Shown in pieces: positions 52,329-61,748 of a DNA stretch of 64,000 nt (its first letter is position 1; the number at the start of each line of letters is the position of its first letter). The DNA comes from Paraburkholderia monticola. GTDB lineage: Bacteria > Pseudomonadota > Gammaproteobacteria > Burkholderiales > Burkholderiaceae. Made by a program: the position numbers and the translations under genes. Below the pieces are notes generated by a model that was not told the DNA's origin, ran no database searches, and worked only from the letters and a program-made list of their open reading frames with translations. The DNA lies in contig NZ_LRBG01000037.1 in NCBI RefSeq assembly GCF_001580545.1, positions 682,001 through 746,000 on the forward strand, in the 5' to 3' direction.

Positions 52329-53123
52329 ATGATCATGCGACGCCTGCATCTGCTCGAAATCGAAGACGAGCCGTGGTGCCCACGGGCGATCCGTGACGGC
52401 GCCACCGACTGGCTGCATTTTCTGGCCAATGCTCACAAGGGATTCAACGCCATCGGGGACAAAATGCGCGAGGCGATGCGACGGGTCGGCAGCGACCAGA
52501 TCGTCGATCTCTGCTCGGGCGGCGGCGGCCCGTGGCAGACGCTTGCACCGTTGCTCGCGCAGTCCGGTTCCGTGACGGTGCAACTGACCGACTTCTATCC
52601 CAATCGCGCCGCGCGCGAGCGCATATCAGCCGGGTCGAGCGGCCGCGTCACCTATGTGAGCGACTCCGTGGATGCGATGAACGTGCCATCGAGATTCGAC
52701 GGTGTGCGCACGATGTTCAACGCTTTCCACCATTTTCGGCCGCACGATGCGCGGGCGATCCTCGCCGATGCGGTGAACAAGCGCCGCGCGATCGTCGTCG
52801 TCGAGGGCGCCGATCACCGCCTGCTCGGGATCGTGTTCATCCTGCTGATGCCGCTGATGATGCTCGTGCTGACTCCGCTGATCCGGCCGTTTCGCTGGTC
52901 GCGACTCGCGCTCACTTATGTCCTTCCGGCCATCCCGCTGCTGTGTCTGTTCGACGGCATCGTGTCGATGCTGCGCATCTACAGTCCCGACGAATTGCGT
53001 GAGATGGTGGCAAGCATTCCGGACCAGCAGAGCTTCGAATGGGACATCGGCACGCAGCCGGTACAGGGATCGCCGCTCGGTCTCACGTACCTCGTCGGCG
53101 TACCCCGGGAACCCGCAGGCTGA
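52329..53123 (+). CDS. Class I SAM-dependent methyltransferase with membrane segments
   Basis: A 264-aa methyltransferase. The Rossmann motif I is QIVDLCSGGGGPWQTLAP near residue 55, followed by LTDFYPN (motif II acidic region) and TMFNAFHHF at motif IV. After the core, two hydrophobic stretches of about 20 residues (IVFILLMPLMMLVLTPLI near 175-192 and VLPAIPLLCLFDGIV near 205-220) suggest membrane association. The substrate is unknown, a lipid being plausible given the membrane segments. The start at the ATG at 52329 has weak ribosome binding; ATG 52335 is an alternative. Its stop abuts the stop of the convergent outer-membrane gene. Confidence 0.75.
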   Translation: MIMRRLHLLEIEDEPWCPRAIRDGATDWLHFLANAHKGFNAIGDKMREAMRRVGSDQIVDLCSGGGGPWQTLAPLLAQSGSVTVQLTDFYPNRAARERISAGSSGRVTYVSDSVDAMNVPSRFDGVRTMFNAFHHFRPHDARAILADAVNKRRAIVVVEGADHRLLGIVFILLMPLMMLVLTPLIRPFRWSRLALTYVLPAIPLLCLFDGIVSMLRIYSPDELREMVASIPDQQSFEWDIGTQPVQGSPLGLTYLVGVPREPAG

Positions 53124-54665
53124 TCACTTGCCGGCCAGGTGGTCAGGTCTGCCGTTGGCGCCTGGCGGCAACTCGCCCATGGCCTGAAACAGCGTCGCCG
53201 TATCGGTCAGACGTCGGCCGATCAGGCGGATTTCTTCGAGCCTTGCCGCTTCGTACTGCTGCTCGCCGCCGCGCGCGGTCGCAGCGGGCAGCGCGCCGAG
53301 CCGGTGGCGGGACGTGGCTTCGTCGAACGCCTCGCGCGCGTCATGGGCGGCACCGCTCGCGGCTTCGAGTGCCTGCGCGTCGTGTTCGAGCGACGCGAGC
53401 GTGTCCGCGACGTTCTCGAACGCCGCCAGCACGGTCTGCTTGTACTCGAAGACGGCCGCTTCGTAGGCGTCGATTGACGCGCGCCGTTGCGCGACGAGTG
53501 CGCCGCCATGAAAAAGCGCCTGCGAAACCGTCGCGCCGATCGCCCAGATCGCGCCGGCGCCCGACATCGCGAGCGGCCAGCTGAACCCCCCTTGTCCCAT
53601 CGATGCGGTCAGCGTCAGGCTCGGAAACAGCTGAGCCGTGGCGACGCCGACGTCTGCCGCGGCGGCTTGCAGCGCCGCCTCGGCCGCTTCGATATCGGGC
53701 CGCGTGCGCAACAGGTCGGATGGCAACACGACGGGCAGATCCTGCGGCAAGTGCAGGCTCGCGAGTTCGGGCTCGGGCGGTGCCGCGTCGGGCGTGCGGC
53801 CAAGCAGCACCGCGAGCGCGTGTCTCGTCACCGTCAGCTGTTGCCGCAGTTCGGCCACGCTAACCTCGAGCGTGGCCGTGTTTTGCCGCGCGCTCAGCAC
53901 GTCGCCGTGCGTCAGCGATCCGAGTTGGTAATGCCGTTCGGTATCGTGAGCCTGATCGCCGGCAAGCGCGATCAATCGCTCGGTCGCCTCGATCTGGGCG
54001 CGCAACATCGCCGCATCGATCGTCGCGGTGACGATGTTGGTGGCCAGTGCGCGCCGCGCCGCTTCGCGTTGATACGCTTCGACGTCGACACGCGCGGAGC
54101 GGGCCGCGTTGGCCTTGTGCACCGCGCCGAACAGGTCGAACGTATATTGCGCCTGGACGACGCCGATGAACTCGTTGTAGAGCAGCGTATTCGGACCGCC
54201 GGGCACCGGAATGCCGAGATCGCGCCCGCGTGAGGCTTGCCCGACCAGATCGACCGTCGGCAGCAGCGAGCTGTGAATCTGGCCCATCAGTTGTTCGTGC
54301 GCGGCGGCGAGGCGCTTGTCGGCGGCAGCGAGCGTCGGGCTGTTGCGCAAACCTTCCTCGACGAGCGCATTCAACTCGGTCGATCCGAACAGCCGCCACC
54401 ATTCGGGCGCAGGTTGCGCGCCGACCGTGAAGCGCTGCGCGACCCCGAGCGCCTCGACCGTTTGCGCGGGCTGCGGCTCGACGCCGTAGTGGACGGGAAC
54501 GGGCATCGCGGGCGGTTCGCCGCTCGGTCCGAACGTGCATGCGCCAAGCGCGATCGCGGCGGCCGCACCGAGCGCCGCCCGCCATCCAGGCAGCGCCGCA
54601 GCGCGCGCTCGCTCCGGCGCTGGTTCGAGAATGGGATTGCAGTCTGTGCCCACGATCAACTCCAC
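53124..54665 (-). CDS. RND efflux outer-membrane factor, NodT family lipoprotein
   Basis: A 513-aa TolC-like channel. A long leader ends in the lipobox LGAC at about residue 43, then WWRLFGSTELNALVEEGLRN, with the two coiled-coil repeats and the tandem RPDIEAAEAALQAAAADVGVA and DAYEAAVFEYKQTVLAAFENV hairpins of the family. It opens with a GTG at 54665 that overlaps the end of the RND permease gene by ten bases; a downstream GTG at 54650 is possible. It should complete the tripartite pump with the two upstream genes. Its stop codon abuts that of the methyltransferase gene on the other strand. Confidence 0.85.
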   Translation of the reverse strand: MELIVGTDCNPILEPAPERARAAALPGWRAALGAAAAIALGACTFGPSGEPPAMPVPVHYGVEPQPAQTVEALGVAQRFTVGAQPAPEWWRLFGSTELNALVEEGLRNSPTLAAADKRLAAAHEQLMGQIHSSLLPTVDLVGQASRGRDLGIPVPGGPNTLLYNEFIGVVQAQYTFDLFGAVHKANAARSARVDVEAYQREAARRALATNIVTATIDAAMLRAQIEATERLIALAGDQAHDTERHYQLGSLTHGDVLSARQNTATLEVSVAELRQQLTVTRHALAVLLGRTPDAAPPEPELASLHLPQDLPVVLPSDLLRTRPDIEAAEAALQAAAADVGVATAQLFPSLTLTASMGQGGFSWPLAMSGAGAIWAIGATVSQALFHGGALVAQRRASIDAYEAAVFEYKQTVLAAFENVADTLASLEHDAQALEAASGAAHDAREAFDEATSRHRLGALPAATARGGEQQYEAARLEEIRLIGRRLTDTATLFQAMGELPPGANGRPDHLAGK

Positions 54666-57600
54666 GTATATTCGACCGGCGCGCTCGCGCTTCGCAGATC
54701 GCGTTCGCCGTCCCGCACCTTGAACGCGGTCGCGTAGAGCGCGGGCAAAAAGAACAGCGTCAAGACGGTGGCGCCGGTGATGCCGCCCATCAGCGCGGTC
54801 GCCATCGGTCCGAAGAAGGCGGAACGCAAGAGCGGAATCAGGGCGAGCACGGCGGCCGCGGCGGTCAGCATGATCGGGCGGAAGCGCCGCAGCGTGGCGC
54901 CGACGATCGCATCGAAGCGCGGGTGGCCCGCGGCGATATCGCGTTCGATCTGGTCGACGAGGATGACCGAGTTGCGCATGATGATGCCGGACATCGCAAT
55001 GACGCCGAGCATCGCCACGAAGCCGAACGGCTTGCCGAACAGCAGCAGCGCGCCGACCACGCCGATGAGCCCCAGCGGCGCGGTGAGCACGACCATCAGC
55101 ACGCGTGTGAAGCTGCGCAGTTGAATCATCAGCAGCGACAGCACCACGACGAGCATCAGCGGAAGCTGCGCGATCACCGACGCCTGCGCGTTACCGCTGA
55201 TCTCGCCCGCACCGCCGGTCTCGATCCGGTAGCCGATCGGCAGCGACGCGCGCAGCGGCTCCAGCGACCGATCGATCGCCTGGATCACGTCGAGGTCGAG
55301 AGCGTTGCCGCGCACGTCGGACTGGACCGTGATCGTCGGTTGACGGTCGCGGTCCCAGATCACCGCGTATTCGAGCTCGTTTTTCAGGTGTCCGAGCGCG
55401 CCGAGCGGAACCGGACCGTTCGGCGTCGGCATCGCGAGGTTCACGATCCCGGCGGGATCGACGCGCTCGCTCTGGGGCGCGCGCAGGTCGACGCTGATCA
55501 ACCGGTCGCGAACCCGGAACTGCGTGAACGTGTAGCCCGACAGCGTCATCGCGAGGAAGCTCCCCACGTCTTCCGACGTGACGCCGAGCTCGCGCGCCTT
55601 CTGCTGGTCGATCTCGAAGCGCACCGAGCGCTCGCCGGGTTCGTCCCAGTCGAAATGGACGCCTGTCGTGCGCTCATCGTCTTTCATGATCGCCGCGACT
55701 TTTTCCGCGATTTCCCGCACGGTGCCGAGCTCGCTTCCGCTGACGCGAAACTGCACCGGATAGCCGACCGAGGGGCCGGTCTCGAGCGGCGAGACGCGCG
55801 TGCGCGCGGAGGGAAAGCTCTTTTGCAGGGTGCTTGCGAGCCAGCGCTCGAGCTTCACGCGATCGTCGACGGACTTTGCGGTGATCACGAACTGCGCGAA
55901 GTTGGGCTGGGTCAGCTGGACGTCGAGCGGCAGATAAAAGCGCGGTGCGCCCGCACCGACGAAGTCGACCAGATGATCGATCTCGGGCCGGCCGGCCAGG
56001 GTCTTTTCGAGGCGCGTGGCTTCGCGCAGCGTCGCTGCGAACGACGCACCTTCGGGCAGCCGCATGTCGACGAGCAGTTCGGGCCGCTCGGAGCTCGGGA
56101 AGAACTGTTGCGGCACGAGCGCAAAGCCGGCCAGCGCGGCAACGAACAGCGCGCCCGTGACGCCGAGCACGATGAGGCGCCGCTTCAGACACCACACGAT
56201 GCACTCGCGCAGCCGGCGATGAAAGCGGGTGGCGGGCAACGTCGCCGTCCGAGACGAGTTCATCTCCGTGTCGTCGTGCCGGCGGATCTTGAGCGCGAAG
56301 TGCCGCGCTGGCCCGCGTGCGGTGTGCTTGCGTTCGGGCAGCAGGTGATAGCCGAGCAACGGGATCAGCACGACTGCCGCAAACCACGAAGCGATCAGCG
56401 CGATCGCGGACACCTGAAAGATCGAGCGCGTGTACTCGCCGGTCGCCGATTTTGCCAGCGCGATCGGCAGGAATCCCGCCACCGTGACCAGGGTCCCCGT
56501 CAGCATCGGAAACGCGGTGCTGCTGTAGGCGAATGCCGCGGCCTTTGCGCGGCCCAATCCCTGCTCGAGCTTTACGGCCATCATTTCGACCGCGATGATC
56601 GCGTCGTCGACGAGCAGGCCCAGCGCGAGGACGAGCGTGCCGAGCGAGATCTTGTGCAAGCCGATGTCGAAGCCATCCATGCAGAGCACGGTGACCGCGA
56701 GCACGACCGGGATCGAGATCGCGACCACCACGCCGGCGCGCCAGCCCAGCGAGATCAGGCTCACGGCCAGCACGATCGCGATGGCTTCGGCGGCCGCCTC
56801 CAGAAAAGCGTGGACCGAATGCGAGACCGCGTGCGGCATGCTCGACACCTCGACGAGCTTGAGCCCCGCGGGCAGACGCCCGCGCAATTCGGCGATCTGC
56901 GTGTCGAGCCGCTTGCCAAGCTGAATCACATCGCCGCCCGCCTGCATCGTGATGCCGATGGCGAGCACGGGGCCGCCGCCGGCGCGAACCTGCGAGACCG
57001 GCGGATCGTCGTAGCCGCGCTTGATCGTCGCGATGTCGCCGAGACGAACGAGGCGATGGTTGATGTCGATCAGCGTGTCGCCCATCGCCTTCAGATCAGT
57101 GAACTGGCCGCTCGGACGCACATAGACGCGGTCGAACGCGGTGGTCAGCGTGCCGCTCGGCGTGACCGCATTTTGCGCATTGATCGCCTGAGCCAGTTGT
57201 TGCGGCGTGATGCTGAGCCGAGTCAATTGCGCGTTGGGAATTTCGATCGTGATGTGCTCGTCGGGATCGCCGAAATAGTCGACCTTCGCGACACCGGGCA
57301 CGCGCAGCAGCACGCCGCGAAGTTCGTCGGCATAGGCGTGCAACTGGGCCGGCGAGAACCCGTCGCCCGCGAGCGTATAGATGTTCGTGTAGACGTCGCC
57401 GAACTCGTCGTCGAAGTACGGACCCCGCACGCCGGGCGGAAGCGTGTCGGCGATGTCGCTGACTTTCTTGCGCACCTGGTACCACGTCTCGCGCACCTCG
57501 CTCACCGGCGCGGAGTCTTTCATCGTGAACACGATCAGCGATTCGCCGGGACGCGAGTAGCTGCGCAGATAGTCGAGATGAGGCGTTTCCTGGAGCTTGC

Positions 57601-57898
57601 GGCCGATCCGGTCGGTGACCTGCTCCTCGACCTGGCGTGCGGTCGCGCCGGGCCAGAAGGTCCGGATCACCATCGCGCGGAACGTGAACGGCGGGTCCTC
57701 GGATTGTCCGAGCCGGGAATAGGCGAGCACGCCGAACAAGGTCGCGAGCACGACGGCGAAGATCACGAGCGCCTGGTTGCGGATCGCCCACGCGGACAGG
57801 TTGAAGCGGCCCGTATCGTCCGCCGGCGGCCGCGGCGGTCCGCCTGATCCATCGGGGCCGCCCAGGCCGCCGGAACCCTGGCTGAACAGCGCCTTCAT
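54656..57898 (-). CDS. RND efflux permease (AcrB/HAE family)
   Basis: A 1080-aa, 12-helix proton-driven efflux pump. After helix 1 (IRNQALVIFAVVLATLFG) come the porter domains, then the helix-4 Asp pair in LALGLLVDDAIIAVEMM, and a second half beginning RLIVLGVTGALFVAALAGF. The N-terminal 30 residues are unusually Gly/Pro-rich. ATG at 57898 is the start, overlapping the adaptor stop (ATGA); the much longer open frame upstream of it has no RND features. It probably exports the product of the linked fatty-acyl ligase genes, or a toxic lipid; substrate is inference. Confidence 0.87.
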   Translation of the reverse strand: MKALFSQGSGGLGGPDGSGGPPRPPADDTGRFNLSAWAIRNQALVIFAVVLATLFGVLAYSRLGQSEDPPFTFRAMVIRTFWPGATARQVEEQVTDRIGRKLQETPHLDYLRSYSRPGESLIVFTMKDSAPVSEVRETWYQVRKKVSDIADTLPPGVRGPYFDDEFGDVYTNIYTLAGDGFSPAQLHAYADELRGVLLRVPGVAKVDYFGDPDEHITIEIPNAQLTRLSITPQQLAQAINAQNAVTPSGTLTTAFDRVYVRPSGQFTDLKAMGDTLIDINHRLVRLGDIATIKRGYDDPPVSQVRAGGGPVLAIGITMQAGGDVIQLGKRLDTQIAELRGRLPAGLKLVEVSSMPHAVSHSVHAFLEAAAEAIAIVLAVSLISLGWRAGVVVAISIPVVLAVTVLCMDGFDIGLHKISLGTLVLALGLLVDDAIIAVEMMAVKLEQGLGRAKAAAFAYSSTAFPMLTGTLVTVAGFLPIALAKSATGEYTRSIFQVSAIALIASWFAAVVLIPLLGYHLLPERKHTARGPARHFALKIRRHDDTEMNSSRTATLPATRFHRRLRECIVWCLKRRLIVLGVTGALFVAALAGFALVPQQFFPSSERPELLVDMRLPEGASFAATLREATRLEKTLAGRPEIDHLVDFVGAGAPRFYLPLDVQLTQPNFAQFVITAKSVDDRVKLERWLASTLQKSFPSARTRVSPLETGPSVGYPVQFRVSGSELGTVREIAEKVAAIMKDDERTTGVHFDWDEPGERSVRFEIDQQKARELGVTSEDVGSFLAMTLSGYTFTQFRVRDRLISVDLRAPQSERVDPAGIVNLAMPTPNGPVPLGALGHLKNELEYAVIWDRDRQPTITVQSDVRGNALDLDVIQAIDRSLEPLRASLPIGYRIETGGAGEISGNAQASVIAQLPLMLVVVLSLLMIQLRSFTRVLMVVLTAPLGLIGVVGALLLFGKPFGFVAMLGVIAMSGIIMRNSVILVDQIERDIAAGHPRFDAIVGATLRRFRPIMLTAAAAVLALIPLLRSAFFGPMATALMGGITGATVLTLFFLPALYATAFKVRDGERDLRSASAPVEYTWS

Positions 57899-59010
57899 GA
57901 TGCGAAGTCCTCGGGATGCAAGGGTGCGACCGCGCGCACGGTCTCGCCGGCGCTCACGGTATGCACGCCTTGCAGCACGACGCGCTCGCCGTCGGTGAGG
58001 CCTTGTGAGACGGAGATCGTGCGGTCGTCGTAGCGGCCGACCTGGACCCGCCGCAGCTCCAGCGCCTGGTCGCGGGGCCGCACGACCCACACGGCCGGCG
58101 CGTTGCCCTCGTGAAACAGCGCGGTGGCGGGCAGCGTGATCGGGTCGTCCGCTTGCGCTTCGCCCGCCGTGTCGGCGAACGTGACGTTGGCCGTCATGCC
58201 GAGGTGCACCTCGGGACCCGGCGCATCGAGCGTCAGTTTCGCGCGATAGGTGCGGCTGCCGGGATCCGCGGCCGGCGACAGCTCGCGCACGTGCGCCGCG
58301 TAGCGGCGGCCGGTGACGGCCGGCAGCGAGATGCTGGCCGCGCTGCCGACCGCCAGCGCCTTCAGCAGGCTCTCGGGCACGTCGCAGAGGATATCGACCT
58401 CGCCGGACCAGGCGACGTGGTAGACCGCTTGTCCTGGCGCGAGGTTCTGCCCGGTATCGGCGTCTTCGCTAGTCACGACGCCGGCATGTTCTGCCGTGAG
58501 GGTCGTGTATTGCACCTGATTCTTCAGCAGCGCGAACTGCTCGACCACCTGATCGCGCTGTGCGACGGCTGCCACATACGCGTCCTGGGTTTGCTCGAGC
58601 TGCGCCGTCGAGATCAGCTGTTCCTGCGCCTGCGCCCGGTCGCGATCGAGTTGCTGCTCGGCGAAGGTGAGCCGATGCTGCGCCGCCATCAATTGAGCTT
58701 GTGCGCTCGCGAGGCTGCGTTGCGCGTCGTCGGGATCGAGCCGCGCGATCACGTCGCCCGCCTTGACCGTGTCGCCGAGGTGCACGTTGCGCACGATCAG
58801 TTTGCCGGCGATGCGAAACGACAGCGGCGTCGCATAGCGTGCGTTGACTTCGCCCGGCAGCGTCGCGAGAACGGGCCGGCTGTCGCGGTGCACGGTCACG
58901 GCGATGACCGCGCGCGGCGGCGTCACCTCGGCTTCTCTCGCGTGACAGGCGGCGAGCGCGAGCGCGCCCGACATCGTCAGCATGATCCTGTGCCAGCGCA
59001 GGCGGTTCAC
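57895..59010 (-). CDS. RND periplasmic adaptor (membrane fusion lipoprotein)
   Basis: A 371-aa HlyD/AcrA-type adaptor. A short leader ends in the lipobox LAAC, then the lipoyl half-motif ARYATPLSFRIAGKLIVRNV with VHLGDTVKAGDVIARLD, a coiled-coil hairpin (QLMAAQHRLTFAEQQLDRDR), the second lipoyl half (TAEHAGVVTSEDADTGQNLAPG), and a beta-barrel ending with the membrane-proximal domain. GTG at 59010, with GGAGGA six bases upstream, overlaps the ligase stop as GTGA. It bridges the inner-membrane permease and the NodT-type channel of the same operon. Confidence 0.86.
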   Translation of the reverse strand: MNRLRWHRIMLTMSGALALAACHAREAEVTPPRAVIAVTVHRDSRPVLATLPGEVNARYATPLSFRIAGKLIVRNVHLGDTVKAGDVIARLDPDDAQRSLASAQAQLMAAQHRLTFAEQQLDRDRAQAQEQLISTAQLEQTQDAYVAAVAQRDQVVEQFALLKNQVQYTTLTAEHAGVVTSEDADTGQNLAPGQAVYHVAWSGEVDILCDVPESLLKALAVGSAASISLPAVTGRRYAAHVRELSPAADPGSRTYRAKLTLDAPGPEVHLGMTANVTFADTAGEAQADDPITLPATALFHEGNAPAVWVVRPRDQALELRRVQVGRYDDRTISVSQGLTDGERVVLQGVHTVSAGETVRAVAPLHPEDFAS

Positions 59011-60677
59011 GTGTGTTCCTCCAGCTCGCCGGCTTCGAACTGCGCCTTGGTCCGGCGGCGCTGCACTTTGCCGCTCGACGTCCGCGGTAAGCTGCCCGCC
59101 TGTACGATCGCCACGTGACCGACCTGCAGGCCCGCGCATTCGGCGACCTTCTGCGCGATCGCGCGCCGCAGCGTGGCGGCCTCGGCCGGCTTGCCCTCCG
59201 CACACACGATGAGCGTCTCGTCGCCGTCGCGCATCACGCTGAACGCGATGACGCCGCGGCTTTGCACGCTCGGCAACTCGGCCACCGCCCATTCGATGTC
59301 CTGCGGATAGTGGTTCGAGCCGTGAATCACGATCAGATCCTTGCTGCGGCCGCAGATATAGAGCTGGTCGCCGGCGACATAACCGAGGTCGCCGGTCTGG
59401 AGCCAACCGTCGCGATACGCGGCGGCGCTCGCGTCGGCCTCGCCGTAGTAGCCCACGGTGATGCTGGGCCCGCGCGTGACGATTTCGCCGACGCAGCGCT
59501 CGGGCAACGCTTGCCCGGATTCGTCGACGATCCGCAACTCGTGGCCCGGAAACGGATGGCCGCAGCCGACCAGCTCGACCGAACGCAATCCGGTATCGTG
59601 CGTGGCCGGGATGGCGCGTCCGAGCCCCAGCGCTGACGCATAGACGACGTCGGTGACGATCGGCTGGCCGTGGTCGTGAAACGTGATCGCGAGCGTTGCC
59701 TCGGCCATTCCGTAGCACGGCAGCAGTGCTTCGGCGCGAAAACCGGCCGGCTCGAAGCGCGCGCAGAAGTCACGCAGCGCTTGCGCGTTGATCGGCTCGG
59801 CACCGCAGCCGGCCACGCGCAGCGGCCGCAGGTCGAGCCCTTCGAGGTCCTTGTCGCGGGTACGGCGCGCGGCGAGCGCGTAGGCGAAGTTCGGCGCGAA
59901 GCTGATCGTGCCGCCGTACTTCGTGATCGCCTCCATCCACAGGCCGGGGCGGCGCACGAACGCTTCGGTGGCGAGCAGCACGCTCGGCAAGTCGCAGATC
60001 AACGCGCCGAGCACGCTGATGAGTCCCATGTCGTGGTGCAACGGCAGCCAGCTGACGTAGACGTCGTCTTTGCGCAGATCGATGCCGCGCGGTCCGAGGA
60101 ATGCTCGCGCATTCGCGAGCAGATTGCGATGCGTGACCATCACGCCTTTCGGCAGCGACGTGCTGCCCGACGTGTATTGCAGGAAGCACAGGTCATCGGG
60201 CTGCACGGCGGGTAAATCGCAGGCGGGCGGCTCGCCGTCGTCCAGCGCTTCAACTGTCACGATGCGTTCGAGGCCGGTGTCGACGGCCAGCACGTCCTCG
60301 ATGGTTTCTTTTGCCGAGTCCGATGTGAGCAGTATCCGCGCGCCCGCCGAGCGCACGATGTGACTCACGGTTTCGGCATAGCGCGTGCGGGTCTTGAAGT
60401 TGAGGCTGCCGCGAGGAAAGATCGGCACCGGCACCAGACCGGCAAACGAGGCGCCGAGGAAGCTCAGGATGAACGCTTCCGGGTCGAGGATCACGAGCGC
60501 GATGCGCTCGCCCTTGCTCAGGCCCAGGGCCGCGAGGCGCCTCGCACGCTTGCGCGCTTCGCGCTCGAGCGCCTCGTAAGGATAGTAGTGCTCGTCGCCG
60601 TGCGAGGAGACAAAGCGAAGGCCTCGAGCGTCGCCGCGCGGCAGCGCCGAAACGGCATCGACTAGCGTCTGGTCCAT
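59007..60677 (-). CDS. Fatty acyl-AMP ligase (FAAL-like)
   Basis: A 556-aa ANL-superfamily enzyme. The AMP-binding P-loop is LQYTSGSTSLPKGVMVTH, the FAAL-typical SWLPLHHDMGLISVL and APNFAYALAARR follow, and the hinge/A8 region is GWLQTGDLGYV with GRSKDLIVIHGSNHYPQDIE. These are features of fatty acyl-AMP ligases, which load an acyl-AMP onto a carrier protein or other acceptor instead of CoA. GAGG precedes the ATG at 60677. The gene follows the desaturase gene by 30 bases and overlaps the adaptor gene by four. No carrier protein is visible in the window, so the acceptor is an open question. Confidence 0.85.
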   Translation of the reverse strand: MDQTLVDAVSALPRGDARGLRFVSSHGDEHYYPYEALEREARKRARRLAALGLSKGERIALVILDPEAFILSFLGASFAGLVPVPIFPRGSLNFKTRTRYAETVSHIVRSAGARILLTSDSAKETIEDVLAVDTGLERIVTVEALDDGEPPACDLPAVQPDDLCFLQYTSGSTSLPKGVMVTHRNLLANARAFLGPRGIDLRKDDVYVSWLPLHHDMGLISVLGALICDLPSVLLATEAFVRRPGLWMEAITKYGGTISFAPNFAYALAARRTRDKDLEGLDLRPLRVAGCGAEPINAQALRDFCARFEPAGFRAEALLPCYGMAEATLAITFHDHGQPIVTDVVYASALGLGRAIPATHDTGLRSVELVGCGHPFPGHELRIVDESGQALPERCVGEIVTRGPSITVGYYGEADASAAAYRDGWLQTGDLGYVAGDQLYICGRSKDLIVIHGSNHYPQDIEWAVAELPSVQSRGVIAFSVMRDGDETLIVCAEGKPAEAATLRRAIAQKVAECAGLQVGHVAIVQAGSLPRTSSGKVQRRRTKAQFEAGELEEHT

Positions 60678-60707
60678 GGTGACGGGTCCTCGTTGTGTGA
60701 TCGAGCT

Positions 60708-61697
60708 TCAGCGTTCGAGCGAAGCGGCCGGCGCCCAGTCGCGGATCGGCTGCAGACGGCGGCGCAGCAGCGCGATCACCTCGTCGTCGCTGCGCACCGG
60801 CGCGCCCGGCAGGCGCACGAAATGCGTGGCGAGCTTGCGATGCTGGTGGGTGACGAGCAGCAGCCAGATCTGCGCGATGTCGATGCGATCGAACACGACC
60901 GCGTCCTCGCGTCCGTACTTCTCGAGATTCGCCGCGAATTCCTTCGTCAGTTCGCTGTAGTGCGTGCCTTTGCGGACGTGGTGGTAGATGTGATAGCCGG
61001 CGTTGAAGACGCGGGCATTGAAGCGCGCGTCGATCGTATTGGTGCTGCTCGTGTAGGGGTTGTCGGGATGATCGGGGTCGATGAACGCGTGCTGGACCCA
61101 GTTGCCGATCATCATCATCAGCCGCACGAACACGAACGGGAACACGAACACGACGAGCGTCGCCCGCAGGTTCCAGTACGCGGCGGCGGCAACGGCTGCG
61201 TAAAACGCGACCTCACCCACGAGCAGCTGGCGGATCAGCTTCGTATTGCGCGAGCGCCACAGATAGACGCTCAGCTCGAGCGGGACCAGCGCGGCGAAGC
61301 GCAGGTAGTAGTGCAGAAAGCCGCTCACGCTGTCGCGCTGATACCGCATCGTCGAGCTCAGATCGCCGGGCAGGTTGTCGTCGATGTGATGCATGCCCAT
61401 GTGATGGACATAGAAGGTGCCCGGCGTCTGACCGAACAACGGACACAGCACCCACTCGAGCAGGATCTCGCACGCCCGGTGCTGCTTCCTGAACAGCCGC
61501 CGATGCAGCGTGCAGTGATAGCTCATCGTGAAGCGGTCGCCGAACGCGTTCCAGACGAGCACGTAGGCCACGCCCAGCCACCACGGAAAATGGCCGAGGC
61601 CATACAGCAGCGCCGCGGCGGGGATGAACAGCAGCGCGCACTGGATATAGAGCCGCAGATGGGGCAGGTCGCGACGATCGTTGAGGAGGCGGTACAT
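60708..61697 (-). CDS. Membrane fatty acid desaturase/hydroxylase
   Basis: A 329-aa integral-membrane diiron enzyme. The three histidine boxes are HCTLH (H-x3-H), HHMGMHH (H-x3-HH) and HIYHH plus a later His in VRKGTHY. About four hydrophobic spans surround them. The ATG at 61697 is preferred to a TTG at 61724, with AAGGATATT upstream. It should introduce a double bond, hydroxyl or acetylenic bond into an acyl chain. Being sandwiched between a PEP-utilising phosphotransferase and a fatty acyl-AMP ligase suggests action on a ligase-bound or membrane acyl group in a dedicated lipid pathway. Confidence 0.83.
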   Translation of the reverse strand: MYRLLNDRRDLPHLRLYIQCALLFIPAAALLYGLGHFPWWLGVAYVLVWNAFGDRFTMSYHCTLHRRLFRKQHRACEILLEWVLCPLFGQTPGTFYVHHMGMHHIDDNLPGDLSSTMRYQRDSVSGFLHYYLRFAALVPLELSVYLWRSRNTKLIRQLLVGEVAFYAAVAAAAYWNLRATLVVFVFPFVFVRLMMMIGNWVQHAFIDPDHPDNPYTSSTNTIDARFNARVFNAGYHIYHHVRKGTHYSELTKEFAANLEKYGREDAVVFDRIDIAQIWLLLVTHQHRKLATHFVRLPGAPVRSDDEVIALLRRRLQPIRDWAPAASLER

Positions 61698-61748
61698 GGC
61701 AATATCCTTCAGAGGCAATTTCAATGGTCAGCGGGTGGGAAATTCATT

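Noticed and set aside
54539..57847. Plus-strand open frame of 1102 codons opposite the RND pump
   Set aside because: Runs antisense to a clear RND permease; the translation is rich in Arg/His/Asp/Gln with no fold signature. High GC content creates such frames.
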